Below, in pieces: positions 1-6,887 of a stretch of 26,032 nt of DNA; the stretch's first letter is position 1; every line of letters starts with the position of its first letter. The stretch spans positions 1 to 26,032 of the forward strand of contig DATILC010000191.1 of NCBI GenBank assembly GCA_035476855.1. Reading direction: 5' to 3'. The notes below the pieces were generated by a model. It made no database searches. It was not told the origin of the DNA and was given only the letters and a program-made list of their open reading frames with translations. Made by a program: the position numbers and the translations under genes. This DNA is from Solimonas_A sp035476855 (lineage in GTDB: Bacteria > Pseudomonadota > Gammaproteobacteria > Nevskiales > Nevskiaceae).

Positions 1-470
1 GCACCGATCAGCACCAGGGTGCCGTCCTCGACGAAGGGCAGCAGCGCATCCTGCTGGCCTTTGTTGAAGCGGTGGATTTCGTCGATGAACAGCACCGTGC
101 GCCGTGCCGTGAGGCTGCGCCGTTCGGCCTGGGCCGCGGCAGTGGCCTCGCGGATTTCCTTGATGCCGGCGAGCACCGCCGACAGGGTCAGGAACTGGGC
201 TTCGGTGTGCTGGGCAATCAGCCGCGCCAGCGTGGTCTTGCCGACACCCGGCGGCCCCCAGTACACCATCGACGGGATGCTGCCAGCCTCCAGCAGCACG
301 CGCAGCGGTGCGCCAGTGGCGAGCAAGTGTTCCTGGCCGAGCACCTCGTCCAGAAGGCGCGGCCGCATTCTCTCCGCGAGCGGGTGAGTCGGGTCAGGAC
401 GACGTCCAGTGGACGTCGGCCCCGGCGAACGCCCAGCCACGGATGGCTGGGCCGGTGGTTCGTTAGACAT
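1..470 (-). CDS. rarA: Replication-associated recombination protein A, AAA+ ATPase (N-terminal part; 3' end outside window)
   Basis: RarA/MgsA is a clamp-loader-related AAA+ ATPase that acts at stalled replication forks. The visible 156 residues contain Walker A (GPPGVGKT, residues 72-79), Walker B (LFIDE, 127-131) and the family-typical HRFNKGQQDALLP stretch. The coding region continues past base 1. The start is set by homology: the conserved PLAERMRP motif of RarA proteins lies at residues 30-37, so the ATG at 368 (first residue of MRPRLL) is too late. The only in-frame upstream starts are the ATG at 470 and a GTG at 440, and I use the ATG. No good Shine-Dalgarno sequence precedes it. Residues 1-24 are encoded by a palindromic repeat (400-493), so the N-terminal linker is repeat-derived. 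This is the third gene of a probable ftsK-lolA-rarA operon, starting 57 bases after lolA ends. Confidence 0.9.
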   Translation of the reverse strand, partial: MSNEPPAQPSVAGRSPGPTSTGRRPDPTHPLAERMRPRLLDEVLGQEHLLATGAPLRVLLEAGSIPSMVYWGPPGVGKTTLARLIAQHTEAQFLTLSAVLAGIKEIREATAAAQAERRSLTARRTVLFIDEIHRFNKGQQDALLPFVEDGTLVLIG

Positions 471-493
471 GCCGCTGTCGCGCCATGGATGGC
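400..493 (-). repeat. Three-hairpin palindromic repeat, copy 1, overlapping the rarA start
   Basis: Read on the minus strand, the element has three small hairpins in order. The first is GCCA-TCCA-TGGC followed by GCGACAGC. The second is GCCCAGCCA-TCCG-TGGCTGGGC. The third is CGACGTCC-ACT-GGACGTCG. The same three hairpins, in the same order and with almost identical spacing (94 versus 93 nt), recur in opposite orientation at 1224-1316. The last 54 positions align without gaps, 39 of them identical, and the differences in stems are compensatory. The rarA ATG (468-470) lies between the first and second hairpins. This resembles REP-like or Rickettsia palindromic elements in kind; I do not recognise the specific family. 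Confidence 0.8.
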
Positions 494-527
494 AGCAGCC
501 GCATCGCAGACGACGGCCACAAGGTGT

Positions 528-1151
528 TCATCCCCCGCCTTCGACCACTTCGACGCCCTTGGGCGGCGTGAACCGGAACTGGGTGTCATCCAGGCGCAGG
601 TTGGACTTGATCGCGCTGAAGCGGATATCGGTGCTGCCGCCCAACTGGTCGTGGAAGCGCATGCGCTGCGGCACGCCCGCGGCCAGCCACAGCTCGATCG
701 ACTTGAAATCACCGTCCTGCGATTTCGGCAGCAGTTTGACGATCTGCGCCCCGCCCTCGCGGCCGCCGTCCTTCAGCGTGAAGGCATCTGACAGCAAGGC
801 CTTCTGCGACAGCAGCGCCGCCGGCGTGCCGCTCAGCGCCTGTTCGGCCGAACGCACCGTGACCTGGGCCAGGTCCGGATCGTAGAGCCAGATCTTGCGG
901 CCGTCGCAGACCATCAGCTGCGAGTAGGGCTTTTCATAGGTCCAGCGGAAACGACCGGGGCGCGACAGTGCCATCGTGCCGGAGCTGGAGCCGGTGAGCT
1001 TGCCATCCTCATCGGTCTGCAGCTGCGCGAAATCGGCCGACAGCGTCTGCACGCCATCGACAAAGCGCTTCAGCGTGGCCTGCGGGTCTTCGGCCTGCGC
1101 GGCAGGAGCGGACAGCAGGGCCAGCGCAAGAAGTACGGCACGGAGTTTCAT
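528..1151 (-). CDS. lolA: Outer-membrane lipoprotein carrier protein LolA
   Basis: LolA is the periplasmic chaperone that takes lipoproteins from the LolCDE transporter and delivers them to LolB at the outer membrane. The 207-residue product starts with a classical signal peptide (MKLRAVLLALALLSAPAAQA) with predicted cleavage before EDPQ. The mature protein has the LolA pattern: TLKRFVDGVQTLSADFAQ near the N-terminus, GRFRWTYEKPYSQLMVCDGRKIW in the middle and a C-terminal TQFRFTPPKGVEVV. Length and start fit the family. A longer reading frame upstream (to 1307) is discarded because it runs through the intergenic repeat and would bury the signal peptide. lolA lies between ftsK and rarA on the same strand, the usual gammaproteobacterial order, and is flanked by inverted copies of a palindromic repeat. 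Confidence 0.95.
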   Translation of the reverse strand: MKLRAVLLALALLSAPAAQAEDPQATLKRFVDGVQTLSADFAQLQTDEDGKLTGSSSGTMALSRPGRFRWTYEKPYSQLMVCDGRKIWLYDPDLAQVTVRSAEQALSGTPAALLSQKALLSDAFTLKDGGREGGAQIVKLLPKSQDGDFKSIELWLAAGVPQRMRFHDQLGGSTDIRFSAIKSNLRLDDTQFRFTPPKGVEVVEGGG

Positions 1152-1223
1152 CGGGGGATTCTCTGGAGGGCTGCTGGGCAGTATGTCGACGGGGGCTGAA
1201 TCGGCTCTGAACCCATTGGTGAC

Positions 1224-1316
1224 GCCATCCTTGGCGCGACTGCAGTTAGTCGAATGAGCCCCGGCCCGGCCATCCATGGCCGGGCGCAGAACGGGGTGAA
1301 TGTCCACTGGACATTC
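1224..1316 (+). repeat. Three-hairpin palindromic repeat, copy 2, between lolA and ftsK
   Basis: Read on the plus strand, the hairpins are GCCA-TCCT-TGGC followed by GCGACTGC (1224-1243), GCCCGGCCA-TCCA-TGGCCGGGC (about 1264-1285), and GGTGAATGTCC-ACT-GGACATTCACC (1295-1319). The third has an 11-bp stem with an ACT loop. The copy is inverted relative to the one at 400-493. It fills most of the 163-base gap between lolA and ftsK. The outer stem of the third hairpin contains the ftsK stop codon (minus-strand TGA at 1315-1317), so the repeat abuts and slightly overlaps that gene. No U-run follows on either strand, so it is not a standard intrinsic terminator. Confidence 0.8.
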
Positions 1317-3777
1317 ACCTTGATCCGTTCTGCCCAGGCCCCAGGATCTCGCGATTGCCGCCCGGCCCGCTCGGCCCGACCAGCCCCGAGGCCTCCATCT
1401 GCTCGACCATGCGCGCCGCGCGGTTGTAGCCGATCTTCAAACGGCGCTGCACCCAGCTGACGCTGGCCTTGCGCGTCTCCAGCACCAGCGCCACGGCCTG
1501 GTCGTACAGCGGATCGGCCTCGGCGTCGTCGCCGCCACTGCCGCCCTCGCCCGGCGGCGGCGGTTCGTCGGCACAGATGTCCTCGATGTATTCCGGCGGC
1601 CCCACCTGCTTGAGATAGGCCACCACCTTGTGCACCTCGTGATCGTCGACGAAGGCGCCGTGCACGCGATCCAGGCGGTTGGCGCCAATCGGCCGGAACA
1701 GGCCGTCGCCGTGGCCCAGCAGGGTCTCGGCGCCCATCTCGTCGAGGATCGTGCGCGAGTCGATGCGCGAGGCCACCTGGAAGGCCAGTCGCGAGGGGAT
1801 ATTGGCCTTGATCAGGCCGGTGATGACGTCGACGCTGGGGCGCTGCGTGGCCACGATCAGGTGGATGCCTGCAGCGCGCGCCTTCTGCGCCAGTCGCGCG
1901 ATCAACTCTTCGACCTTCTTGCCGACTACCATCATCATGTCCGCGAGCTCGTCGATGATGATGACGATGTGCGGCATCTCGTCGAGTATCTTCGGCGCGA
2001 ACGGCGGCAGCTCTTCGTCGAACAGCTCCGGCGCCTTGGACAGCGGATCGCGGATCGGCTCGCCAGCCTCCTGCGCCTCGACCACCTTCTTGTTGAGGCC
2101 GGCGAGGTTGCGCACGCCCAGCGCCGACATCAGGCGATAGCGCCGCTCCATCTCGGCAACACACCAGCGCAAGGCGTTGGCGGCGTCCTTCATGTCGGTG
2201 ACCACCGGCGTCAGCAGATGCGGGATCGCCTCGTAGACCGACAGTTCCAGCATCTTCGGATCGATGAAGATGAAGCGCACCTGGTCCTTGGTCGCCTTGA
2301 ACAGCATCGACAGGATCATCGCGTTGATCGCCACCGACTTGCCCGAGCCGGTGGTACCGGCTACCAGCAGGTGCGGCATCTTGGCCAGGTCCACCGATAC
2401 CGGGTTGCCGGCGATGTCCTTGCCCAGGCAGATGGTCAGCGGCGAAGCGATGTTGCGGTAGCTGTTGGAATCCAGAATCTCGCGCAGCACCACCATCTCG
2501 CGCTTCTGGTTCGGCAGTTCGAGGCCGATCACCGACTTGCCCTCGATCACCTCGATCACGCGCACGCTGGAGACCGACAGCGAGCGCGCCAGATCGCGCG
2601 ACAGGTTAGTGATCTGCGAGCCCTTCACGCCGGGCGCCGGCTGCATCTCGAAGCGCGTGATCACCGGGCCGGGCTGTGCATGGACCACCTGCACCTTGAC
2701 GCCGAACGAGGCCAGGTGGCGCTCGACATCGCGCGACAGGCGCTCCAGCTCGTCCGGCGTGTACTGGCGACCGCTGGGCCTGGGCGCGTCCAGCATGGTG
2801 ATCGGCGGCAGCGGGTTGCCGGTGAACGGCGGCACGTCGGTTTTCTCGGTCTTCTTCGGCTTGGCTGCGACCACTGGTCGCGGCACTGCCTGGCGCACCG
2901 GGGCCGGCAGCGAGAACGATGCGGCCTCGATCTCCGGCAGCGGATCGAGCTCGAAGGGATCGGCCAGCGGCGGCGGCGGCGGCATCGACAGCAGCGGGAA
3001 CTGATCCTCCTCGGTGCCGGCCAGCGAGGGCATCTTGCGCTTCCTGCGCTCCTTCTCCTTCTGTACGGCCGGCTCCTCGGGCAGCAGCCAGGTTTCGGCC
3101 GCCGTCGCGGCAGTTCCTGCCACCGCCACCTCGTCCTCCGCGGACGAGTTGGCCGCAGCGCGCCCCTCACGCAGGCGCGTCGAGCCACGCAACACGGCAT
3201 CGCCGACGCGTTCCAGCAGGTTCAGCCAGGAGAACATCAGCGCAAACGGCGCGCTGGCCAGCGCGATCGTCAGCAGCAGCAGGGTGGAACCGAATTCCTT
3301 CAGCACCCCTACCAGCAGCTTCGCCAGGGCCTGGCCGCCAATGCCTCCCGCCCCCTGCGGCGCCCAGGACACCGAAGCGCCGACATGCATCGCGCACAGG
3401 CCGGACAGGCTGGCCAGCATCAGGATCCAGGCGGCGACGCGGATGCCGCGCGGGATCGGCGATTCCATCTCGTCGTGGTTCTGGAACAGGCGCACGCCCA
3501 GCAGCAGCACCGCCCAGGGCAGCAGGAAGGCGACATAGCCGAACAGCGACAGCAGCACGTCCGCCATCCACGCGCCGACGGCGCCGGCAAGGTTGCGGAT
3601 CGGCTCGCCGGTGCCGGAGGACGACCAGCCCGGGTCATTGGCATTGAAGCTGACCAGCGTTGCCAGCAGGAACAGGGACAGGGCCAGGCAGGCCAGCATC
3701 GCCGCTTCGCGCGGCAGACGCTCAAGCCAGCTCGGGCCAGCGCTTTCGTCGGTGGCTTGGGATTTGCTTCGAAACAT
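1315..3777 (-). CDS. ftsK: DNA translocase FtsK
   Basis: FtsK is the septal DNA pump that clears and aligns chromosome termini and activates XerCD recombination at dif. The 820-residue protein has an N-terminal membrane domain (about four hydrophobic segments within residues 25-190, such as AMLACLALSLFLLATLVSF). A short charged and proline-rich linker follows, then the RecA-like motor with Walker A (AGTTGSGKSVAINAMI), FIDPKMLELSVYE and the Walker B region (IVIIIDELADMMMVVGKKVEE). The C-terminal winged-helix gamma domain (SVSWVQRRLKIGYNRAARMVEQME) reads KOPS-type polar sequences. The length matches short-linker FtsK proteins of Pseudomonas type. A minus-strand TATGAT at 3804-3809 could be its -10 box, but I see no matching -35. 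The stop codon lies in the outer stem of a repeat hairpin. It heads the probable ftsK-lolA-rarA operon. Confidence 0.97.
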   Translation of the reverse strand: MFRSKSQATDESAGPSWLERLPREAAMLACLALSLFLLATLVSFNANDPGWSSSGTGEPIRNLAGAVGAWMADVLLSLFGYVAFLLPWAVLLLGVRLFQNHDEMESPIPRGIRVAAWILMLASLSGLCAMHVGASVSWAPQGAGGIGGQALAKLLVGVLKEFGSTLLLLTIALASAPFALMFSWLNLLERVGDAVLRGSTRLREGRAAANSSAEDEVAVAGTAATAAETWLLPEEPAVQKEKERRKRKMPSLAGTEEDQFPLLSMPPPPPLADPFELDPLPEIEAASFSLPAPVRQAVPRPVVAAKPKKTEKTDVPPFTGNPLPPITMLDAPRPSGRQYTPDELERLSRDVERHLASFGVKVQVVHAQPGPVITRFEMQPAPGVKGSQITNLSRDLARSLSVSSVRVIEVIEGKSVIGLELPNQKREMVVLREILDSNSYRNIASPLTICLGKDIAGNPVSVDLAKMPHLLVAGTTGSGKSVAINAMILSMLFKATKDQVRFIFIDPKMLELSVYEAIPHLLTPVVTDMKDAANALRWCVAEMERRYRLMSALGVRNLAGLNKKVVEAQEAGEPIRDPLSKAPELFDEELPPFAPKILDEMPHIVIIIDELADMMMVVGKKVEELIARLAQKARAAGIHLIVATQRPSVDVITGLIKANIPSRLAFQVASRIDSRTILDEMGAETLLGHGDGLFRPIGANRLDRVHGAFVDDHEVHKVVAYLKQVGPPEYIEDICADEPPPPGEGGSGGDDAEADPLYDQAVALVLETRKASVSWVQRRLKIGYNRAARMVEQMEASGLVGPSGPGGNREILGPGQNGSR

Positions 3778-3846
3778 CGCAGGAGTCGGAAAGTAGACGC
3801 GGAATCATAACTTGCGGGCGTCATTTGCGCCGCGTTCAAATGGCCC

Positions 3847-3874
3847 TTGAATTCGCTTGCAAAACCTTCATATT
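3847..3874 (+). promoter_or_regulatory. Candidate sigma70-type promoter in the ftsK/unknown-gene divergent region
   Basis: TTGAAT (3847-3852) and CATATT (3869-3874) are separated by 16 bases and lie about 30 bases upstream of the small unknown gene. The whole gap 3778-3906 separates divergent genes, so it must hold promoters for both directions. The match is moderate and untested. I see no other conserved structure in the gap. Confidence 0.35.
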
Positions 3875-3906
3875 GGATTGCGGTCCAAACAGATGCAGAG
3901 GGGCAG

Positions 3907-4257
3907 ATGGGTTCCCAGGCCATGAGCATGCAGGTAAGGCATTTCGTTCTGACGCCGGAAGGCGGCATCCGTGAGTTCTCCACGGAACAGGCGGCCTTGA
4001 TTGCTGCCGGCGCCAGCCGTGTGCCGGAACTGGCCGACCTGCGCGTGCGCTACCTGCAGCTGACGGTCGACGACAGCGCCGACAACGGCGAACTGAAGGT
4101 GCAGACCGCCGGCGCCAGCATCCAGTTCGACGGCGAAGGCCGGCTCACCGAGGCCGCGCCGACGGCCGACAGCGAACAGATCTCGCGCTTCGAGCACGAC
4201 GCGGTCGTGCAATGGGCCCTGAAGAACATCCCGACCGTCGCGCCGATCTTCCACTGA
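3907..4257 (+). CDS. Small conserved-looking hypothetical protein, 116 residues
   Basis: I do not recognise this family. The product is soluble and acidic, with no signal peptide or membrane segment. It begins MGSQAMSMQVRHFVLTPEGG, has a helical stretch EFSTEQAALIAAGASRVPEL, then beta-rich segments (RVRYLQLTVDD, KVQTAGASIQFDGEGRLTE), and ends with VVQWALKNIPTVAPIFH. The ATG at 3907 is chosen because GAGG lies five bases upstream. Later ATGs at 3922 and 3928 are possible, and a TTG further up (3847) looks like part of the promoter instead. Codon use resembles the neighbours, so I treat it as a real gene. It is followed after 15 bases by the FemAB-like gene on the same strand and may be co-transcribed with it, aat and bpt. 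Confidence 0.75.
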   Translation: MGSQAMSMQVRHFVLTPEGGIREFSTEQAALIAAGASRVPELADLRVRYLQLTVDDSADNGELKVQTAGASIQFDGEGRLTEAAPTADSEQISRFEHDAVVQWALKNIPTVAPIFH

Positions 4258-4272
4258 CGTGATCCTGCCCCG

Positions 4273-5412
4273 ATGCGGTTGAGGCAGATCGGCCGCATCG
4301 CCGAGGTCGCGCCCGCGGCCTGGGACGCGCTGTTCGATCCGCACTACCCCTTCATCCGGCACGCCTTCCTGGAGGCGCTGGAGACGCACCGCTGCGTCGG
4401 GCCGGGCACCGGCTGGCAGCCCTGCCATCTGCTGCTGGAGGACACCGACGGGCGCCTGATCGGGGCGGCGCCGCTGTACCTGAAGACGCATTCCTACGGC
4501 GAGTTCGTGTTCGACTTCGGCTGGGCCGAGGCGAGCCAGCGGATGGGGCGCCCCTACTACCCCAAGCTGCTCTGCGCGATCCCGTTCACGCCGGTCAACG
4601 GCCCCCGTCTGGGCGCCGCCAGCCCTGAGGCACACCGGGCACTGGCCGGCGCCCTCGCCGCCCTTGGCCGCGACAGCGAGGCCTCCTCCCTGCACGCCCT
4701 GTTCCTGCAGGACGACGATCGCGCCGCCCTCGGCGCCGAGGGCCTGGTCGAGCGCCACGACGTGCAGTTCCAGTGGTCCAACCGCGGCTACGCCGATTTC
4801 GAGGCCTTCCTGGCCGCCCTGCGTTCCGACAAGCGCCGCAAGATCCGCCAGGAGCGCCAGCACCTGGCGCGTGCCGGCCTGCGCTTCGAATGGCGCGCCG
4901 GGGACCAGCTCGACGAGCCCGAATGGCAGGCGGTGTACCGGCTCTACGCCAACACCTACGAGGAACGCGGACAGGCGCCCTACCTGACCCCGGGTTTCCT
5001 GCTGGACTACGGCCGCCGGACCGGCACGCCGCTGCGCCTGGCGCTGGTCTGGGAAGAGTCGCGGCTGGTGGCGGTGGCCCTGTGCCTGCGCGGCGGCGAC
5101 CGTCTCTACGGCCGCCACTGGGGCGCCGCCGACCGCTACCATGCCCTGCATTTCGAGACCTGCTACTACCAGGGCATCGAGTACTGTATCCGCGAAGGGC
5201 TGCGGCATTTCGATGCCGGCACCCAGGGCGAGCACAAGCTGGCGCGCGGCTTCGTGCCGGTGACCACCCGTTCGGGGCATGTGCTCGCCGACGAGCGGTT
5301 GCATGCGGCGGTGTCTGCCCACCTGCAACGCGAGCGGGCTTTTGTAGAATCGAGGCATGCCGAACTGTGGCGGCATGTCCCCTACAAGGAGGGCGCGACC
5401 CCAGATGGATAA
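4273..5412 (+). CDS. FemAB-like / GNAT-fold acyltransferase (COG3146, DUF482-type)
   Basis: The 379-residue protein matches the COG3146 / FemAB_like family often found next to aat in gammaproteobacteria. Recognisable features are PAAWDALFDPHYPFIRHAFLEALE near the N-terminus, PCHLLLEDTDGRLIGAAPLYLK and PYYPKLLCAIPFTPVNGPRL. The central SDKRRKIRQERQHLARAGL and the C-terminal YGRHWGAADRYHALHFETCYYQGIEYCI and FDAGTQGEHKLARGF also fit. It has no signal peptide or membrane segments. The family is structurally related to FemX-type and L/F-transferase enzymes, but the true substrate is unknown; peptidoglycan or aminoacyl transfer is an inference from fold. It overlaps the aat start by 8 bases, which suggests translational coupling. 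Confidence 0.85.
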   Translation: MRLRQIGRIAEVAPAAWDALFDPHYPFIRHAFLEALETHRCVGPGTGWQPCHLLLEDTDGRLIGAAPLYLKTHSYGEFVFDFGWAEASQRMGRPYYPKLLCAIPFTPVNGPRLGAASPEAHRALAGALAALGRDSEASSLHALFLQDDDRAALGAEGLVERHDVQFQWSNRGYADFEAFLAALRSDKRRKIRQERQHLARAGLRFEWRAGDQLDEPEWQAVYRLYANTYEERGQAPYLTPGFLLDYGRRTGTPLRLALVWEESRLVAVALCLRGGDRLYGRHWGAADRYHALHFETCYYQGIEYCIREGLRHFDAGTQGEHKLARGFVPVTTRSGHVLADERLHAAVSAHLQRERAFVESRHAELWRHVPYKEGATPDG

Positions 5413-6160
5413 CCCGATCCGCCTGCATTGGCTGGACCCGCGCAATCCGCACCAGCATTTCCCGCCGGTGCATCTGGCGATGCGCGACCCCAATGGCCTG
5501 CTCGCGATCGGCGGCGACCTGTCCCCGGTGCGCCTGCTGCGCGCCTACGCCCAGGGCATCTTCCCCTGGTACAACCCGGACGAACCGATCCTGTGGTGGT
5601 GCCCGGACCCGCGCACCGTGCTGCGGCCGGAGGGGCTGCACCTGTCGCGTTCCTATCGCAAGGCGGTGCAGAAACGCGACTACGCCGTGACCGTGGACCT
5701 GGCCTTCCCGGAGGTGGTCGAGGCCTGTGCCGGCGCCCGCAGCAAGTCGCGCGGCACCTGGCTGGGCACGGACATGAAGCGCGCCTACCTGGAACTGCAC
5801 CGTGGCGGGCATTGCCACTCGGTGGAGGTCTGGCGCGGCGGCGAACTGATCGGCGGCCTCTATGGCGTCGCGATGGGCCATTCCTTCTTCGGCGAATCGA
5901 TGTTCTCGCGCGCCGAGAACGGCTCCAAGCTGGCCCTGTACTGGCTCTGCGAACAGCTCAAGGCCTGGCAGTTCGAGCTGATCGACTGCCAGATCAGCTC
6001 CCAGCACCTGCTGAGCCTGGGTGCGGTGGAAATGAGGCGCGAGGAATTCCTGCGCCTGCAGCGGCCGGCCGCCGAGCGCCCGGGCCGCATCGGGCGCTGG
6101 CGCTTCGACATCGAGGTGCCGGCCGACCCGGCGCAGCTGTCGCATCCGGCGATCGCATGA
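5405..6160 (+). CDS. aat: Leucyl/phenylalanyl-tRNA-protein transferase
   Basis: Aat transfers Leu or Phe from charged tRNA to proteins with N-terminal Lys or Arg, making them N-degrons recognised by ClpS. The 251-residue protein shows the family pattern: IRLHWLDP at the N-terminus, then GLLAIGGDLSPVRLLRAYAQGIFPWYN, ILWWCPDPRTVL, GHCHSVEVWRGGELIGGLYG, SFFGESMFSR and LIDCQISSQHLLSLGAVEM. The start at 5405 is chosen because MDNPIRLHW matches the usual N-terminus; AAGGAGG lies about ten bases upstream, and an earlier ATG at 5357 would add an arginine-rich tail lacking homology. The gene begins inside the end of the FemAB-like gene, and its TGA overlaps an ATG (ATGA) that starts a five-codon relic frame before bpt. 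Confidence 0.96.
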   Translation: MDNPIRLHWLDPRNPHQHFPPVHLAMRDPNGLLAIGGDLSPVRLLRAYAQGIFPWYNPDEPILWWCPDPRTVLRPEGLHLSRSYRKAVQKRDYAVTVDLAFPEVVEACAGARSKSRGTWLGTDMKRAYLELHRGGHCHSVEVWRGGELIGGLYGVAMGHSFFGESMFSRAENGSKLALYWLCEQLKAWQFELIDCQISSQHLLSLGAVEMRREEFLRLQRPAAERPGRIGRWRFDIEVPADPAQLSHPAIA

Positions 6161-6182
6161 GCAAACTCGCATGAGCGAACTC
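6155..6182 (+). repeat. Tandem 14-bp duplication spanning the aat stop and bpt start
   Basis: Two adjacent 14-mers, GCATGAGCAAACTC (6155-6168) and GCATGAGCGAACTC (6169-6182), differ at one base. Each contains an ATGA. The first overlaps the aat stop codon and opens a five-codon frame (MSKLA, 6157-6174), whose TGA in turn overlaps the bpt start codon at 6171. The arrangement suggests an ancestral 4-base aat/bpt overlap that was duplicated. Confidence 0.85.
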
Positions 6183-6887
6183 GAGCGCATCCGCCTGTTC
6201 CTCAGCGTCGAGCACGTCTGCGGCTACCTGCCCGGCCGCGCCTCGCGCAATGCCTTCATCGACCCGGAATTCCCGCTGACCGCCGCCCGCTACGGCTGGC
6301 TGCTGGAGCAGGGCTTCCGCCGCAGCGGCGTGCATGTCTACCGGCCCTACTGCCAGCACTGCCATTCCTGCATCCCGGCGCGCATCCCCGCCGCTCATTT
6401 CGAGGCCAACCGCAGCCAGCGCCGCTGCCTGAGCCGCAATGCCGACCTGATCGGCCGGGTGGTCGACCGCCTCAACGAGGAGCACTACGCGCTGTACCGC
6501 GACTACCTGCTGTCGCGCCATGCCGGCGGCGGCATGGACGCCAACAACCGCGAGGCCTTCCACACCTTCCTGGAATGCGCCTGGGGCGAGGTGCGTTTCT
6601 GGGAGTTCCGCCTCGGGCGGCGGCTGAAAGCCCTGGCGGTAGTGGACGAAACCCCGCGCGGCCTGTCGGCGGTCTACACCTTCTTCGACCCGGACGAGGT
6701 CCGCCGCAGCCTCGGCACCTACGCCGTCCTGCGCCAGGTCGAGGAGGCCAAACGGCGCGAACTGGCCCATGTCTACCTCGGCTACTGGGTGCCCGGCAGC
6801 CAGAAAATGGACTACAAGCGCGGTTTCCGCCCCCTGGAAGTGCTGATGCACGGCGGCTGGAAACCCCTGCAAATCACGGAAAGTTGA
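6171..6887 (+). CDS. bpt: Aspartate/glutamate leucyltransferase (Bpt, bacterial ATE homologue)
   Basis: Bpt adds Leu to proteins with N-terminal Asp or Glu, feeding them to ClpS-ClpAP. The 238-residue protein has the family N-terminus with HVCGYLPGRASRNAFIDPEF, the GFRRSGVHVYRPYC segment and a Cys-rich motif (CQHCHSCIPAR). The C-terminal part has RSLGTYAVLRQVEEAKRRELAHVYLGYWVPG and KMDYKRGFRPLE, both diagnostic of the ATE/Bpt fold. Bpt rather than arginyltransferase is inferred from bacterial context. The ATG at 6171 follows the duplicated 14-bp segment; the upstream ATG at 6157 is out of frame. The stop codon overlaps the -35 box of the infA promoter. Confidence 0.95.
   Translation: MSELERIRLFLSVEHVCGYLPGRASRNAFIDPEFPLTAARYGWLLEQGFRRSGVHVYRPYCQHCHSCIPARIPAAHFEANRSQRRCLSRNADLIGRVVDRLNEEHYALYRDYLLSRHAGGGMDANNREAFHTFLECAWGEVRFWEFRLGRRLKALAVVDETPRGLSAVYTFFDPDEVRRSLGTYAVLRQVEEAKRRELAHVYLGYWVPGSQKMDYKRGFRPLEVLMHGGWKPLQITES

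Noticed and set aside
1152..1307. Longer lolA frame starting at 1307
   Set aside because: It passes through the palindromic repeat and would hide the signal peptide that starts at 1151.
3804..3809. Minus-strand TATGAT upstream of ftsK as a promoter
   Set aside because: No -35 element at 16-18 bases; the nearest TTGAAC is 24 bases away. Not listed as a feature.
1630..3810. A 726-codon open frame on the plus strand opposite ftsK
   Set aside because: Antisense to FtsK, biased composition, no domain; explained by GC-rich third positions.
3868..5493. A 541-codon minus-strand frame opposite the FemAB-like gene and the start of aat
   Set aside because: Shadow frame; the plus-strand proteins have clear family motifs.
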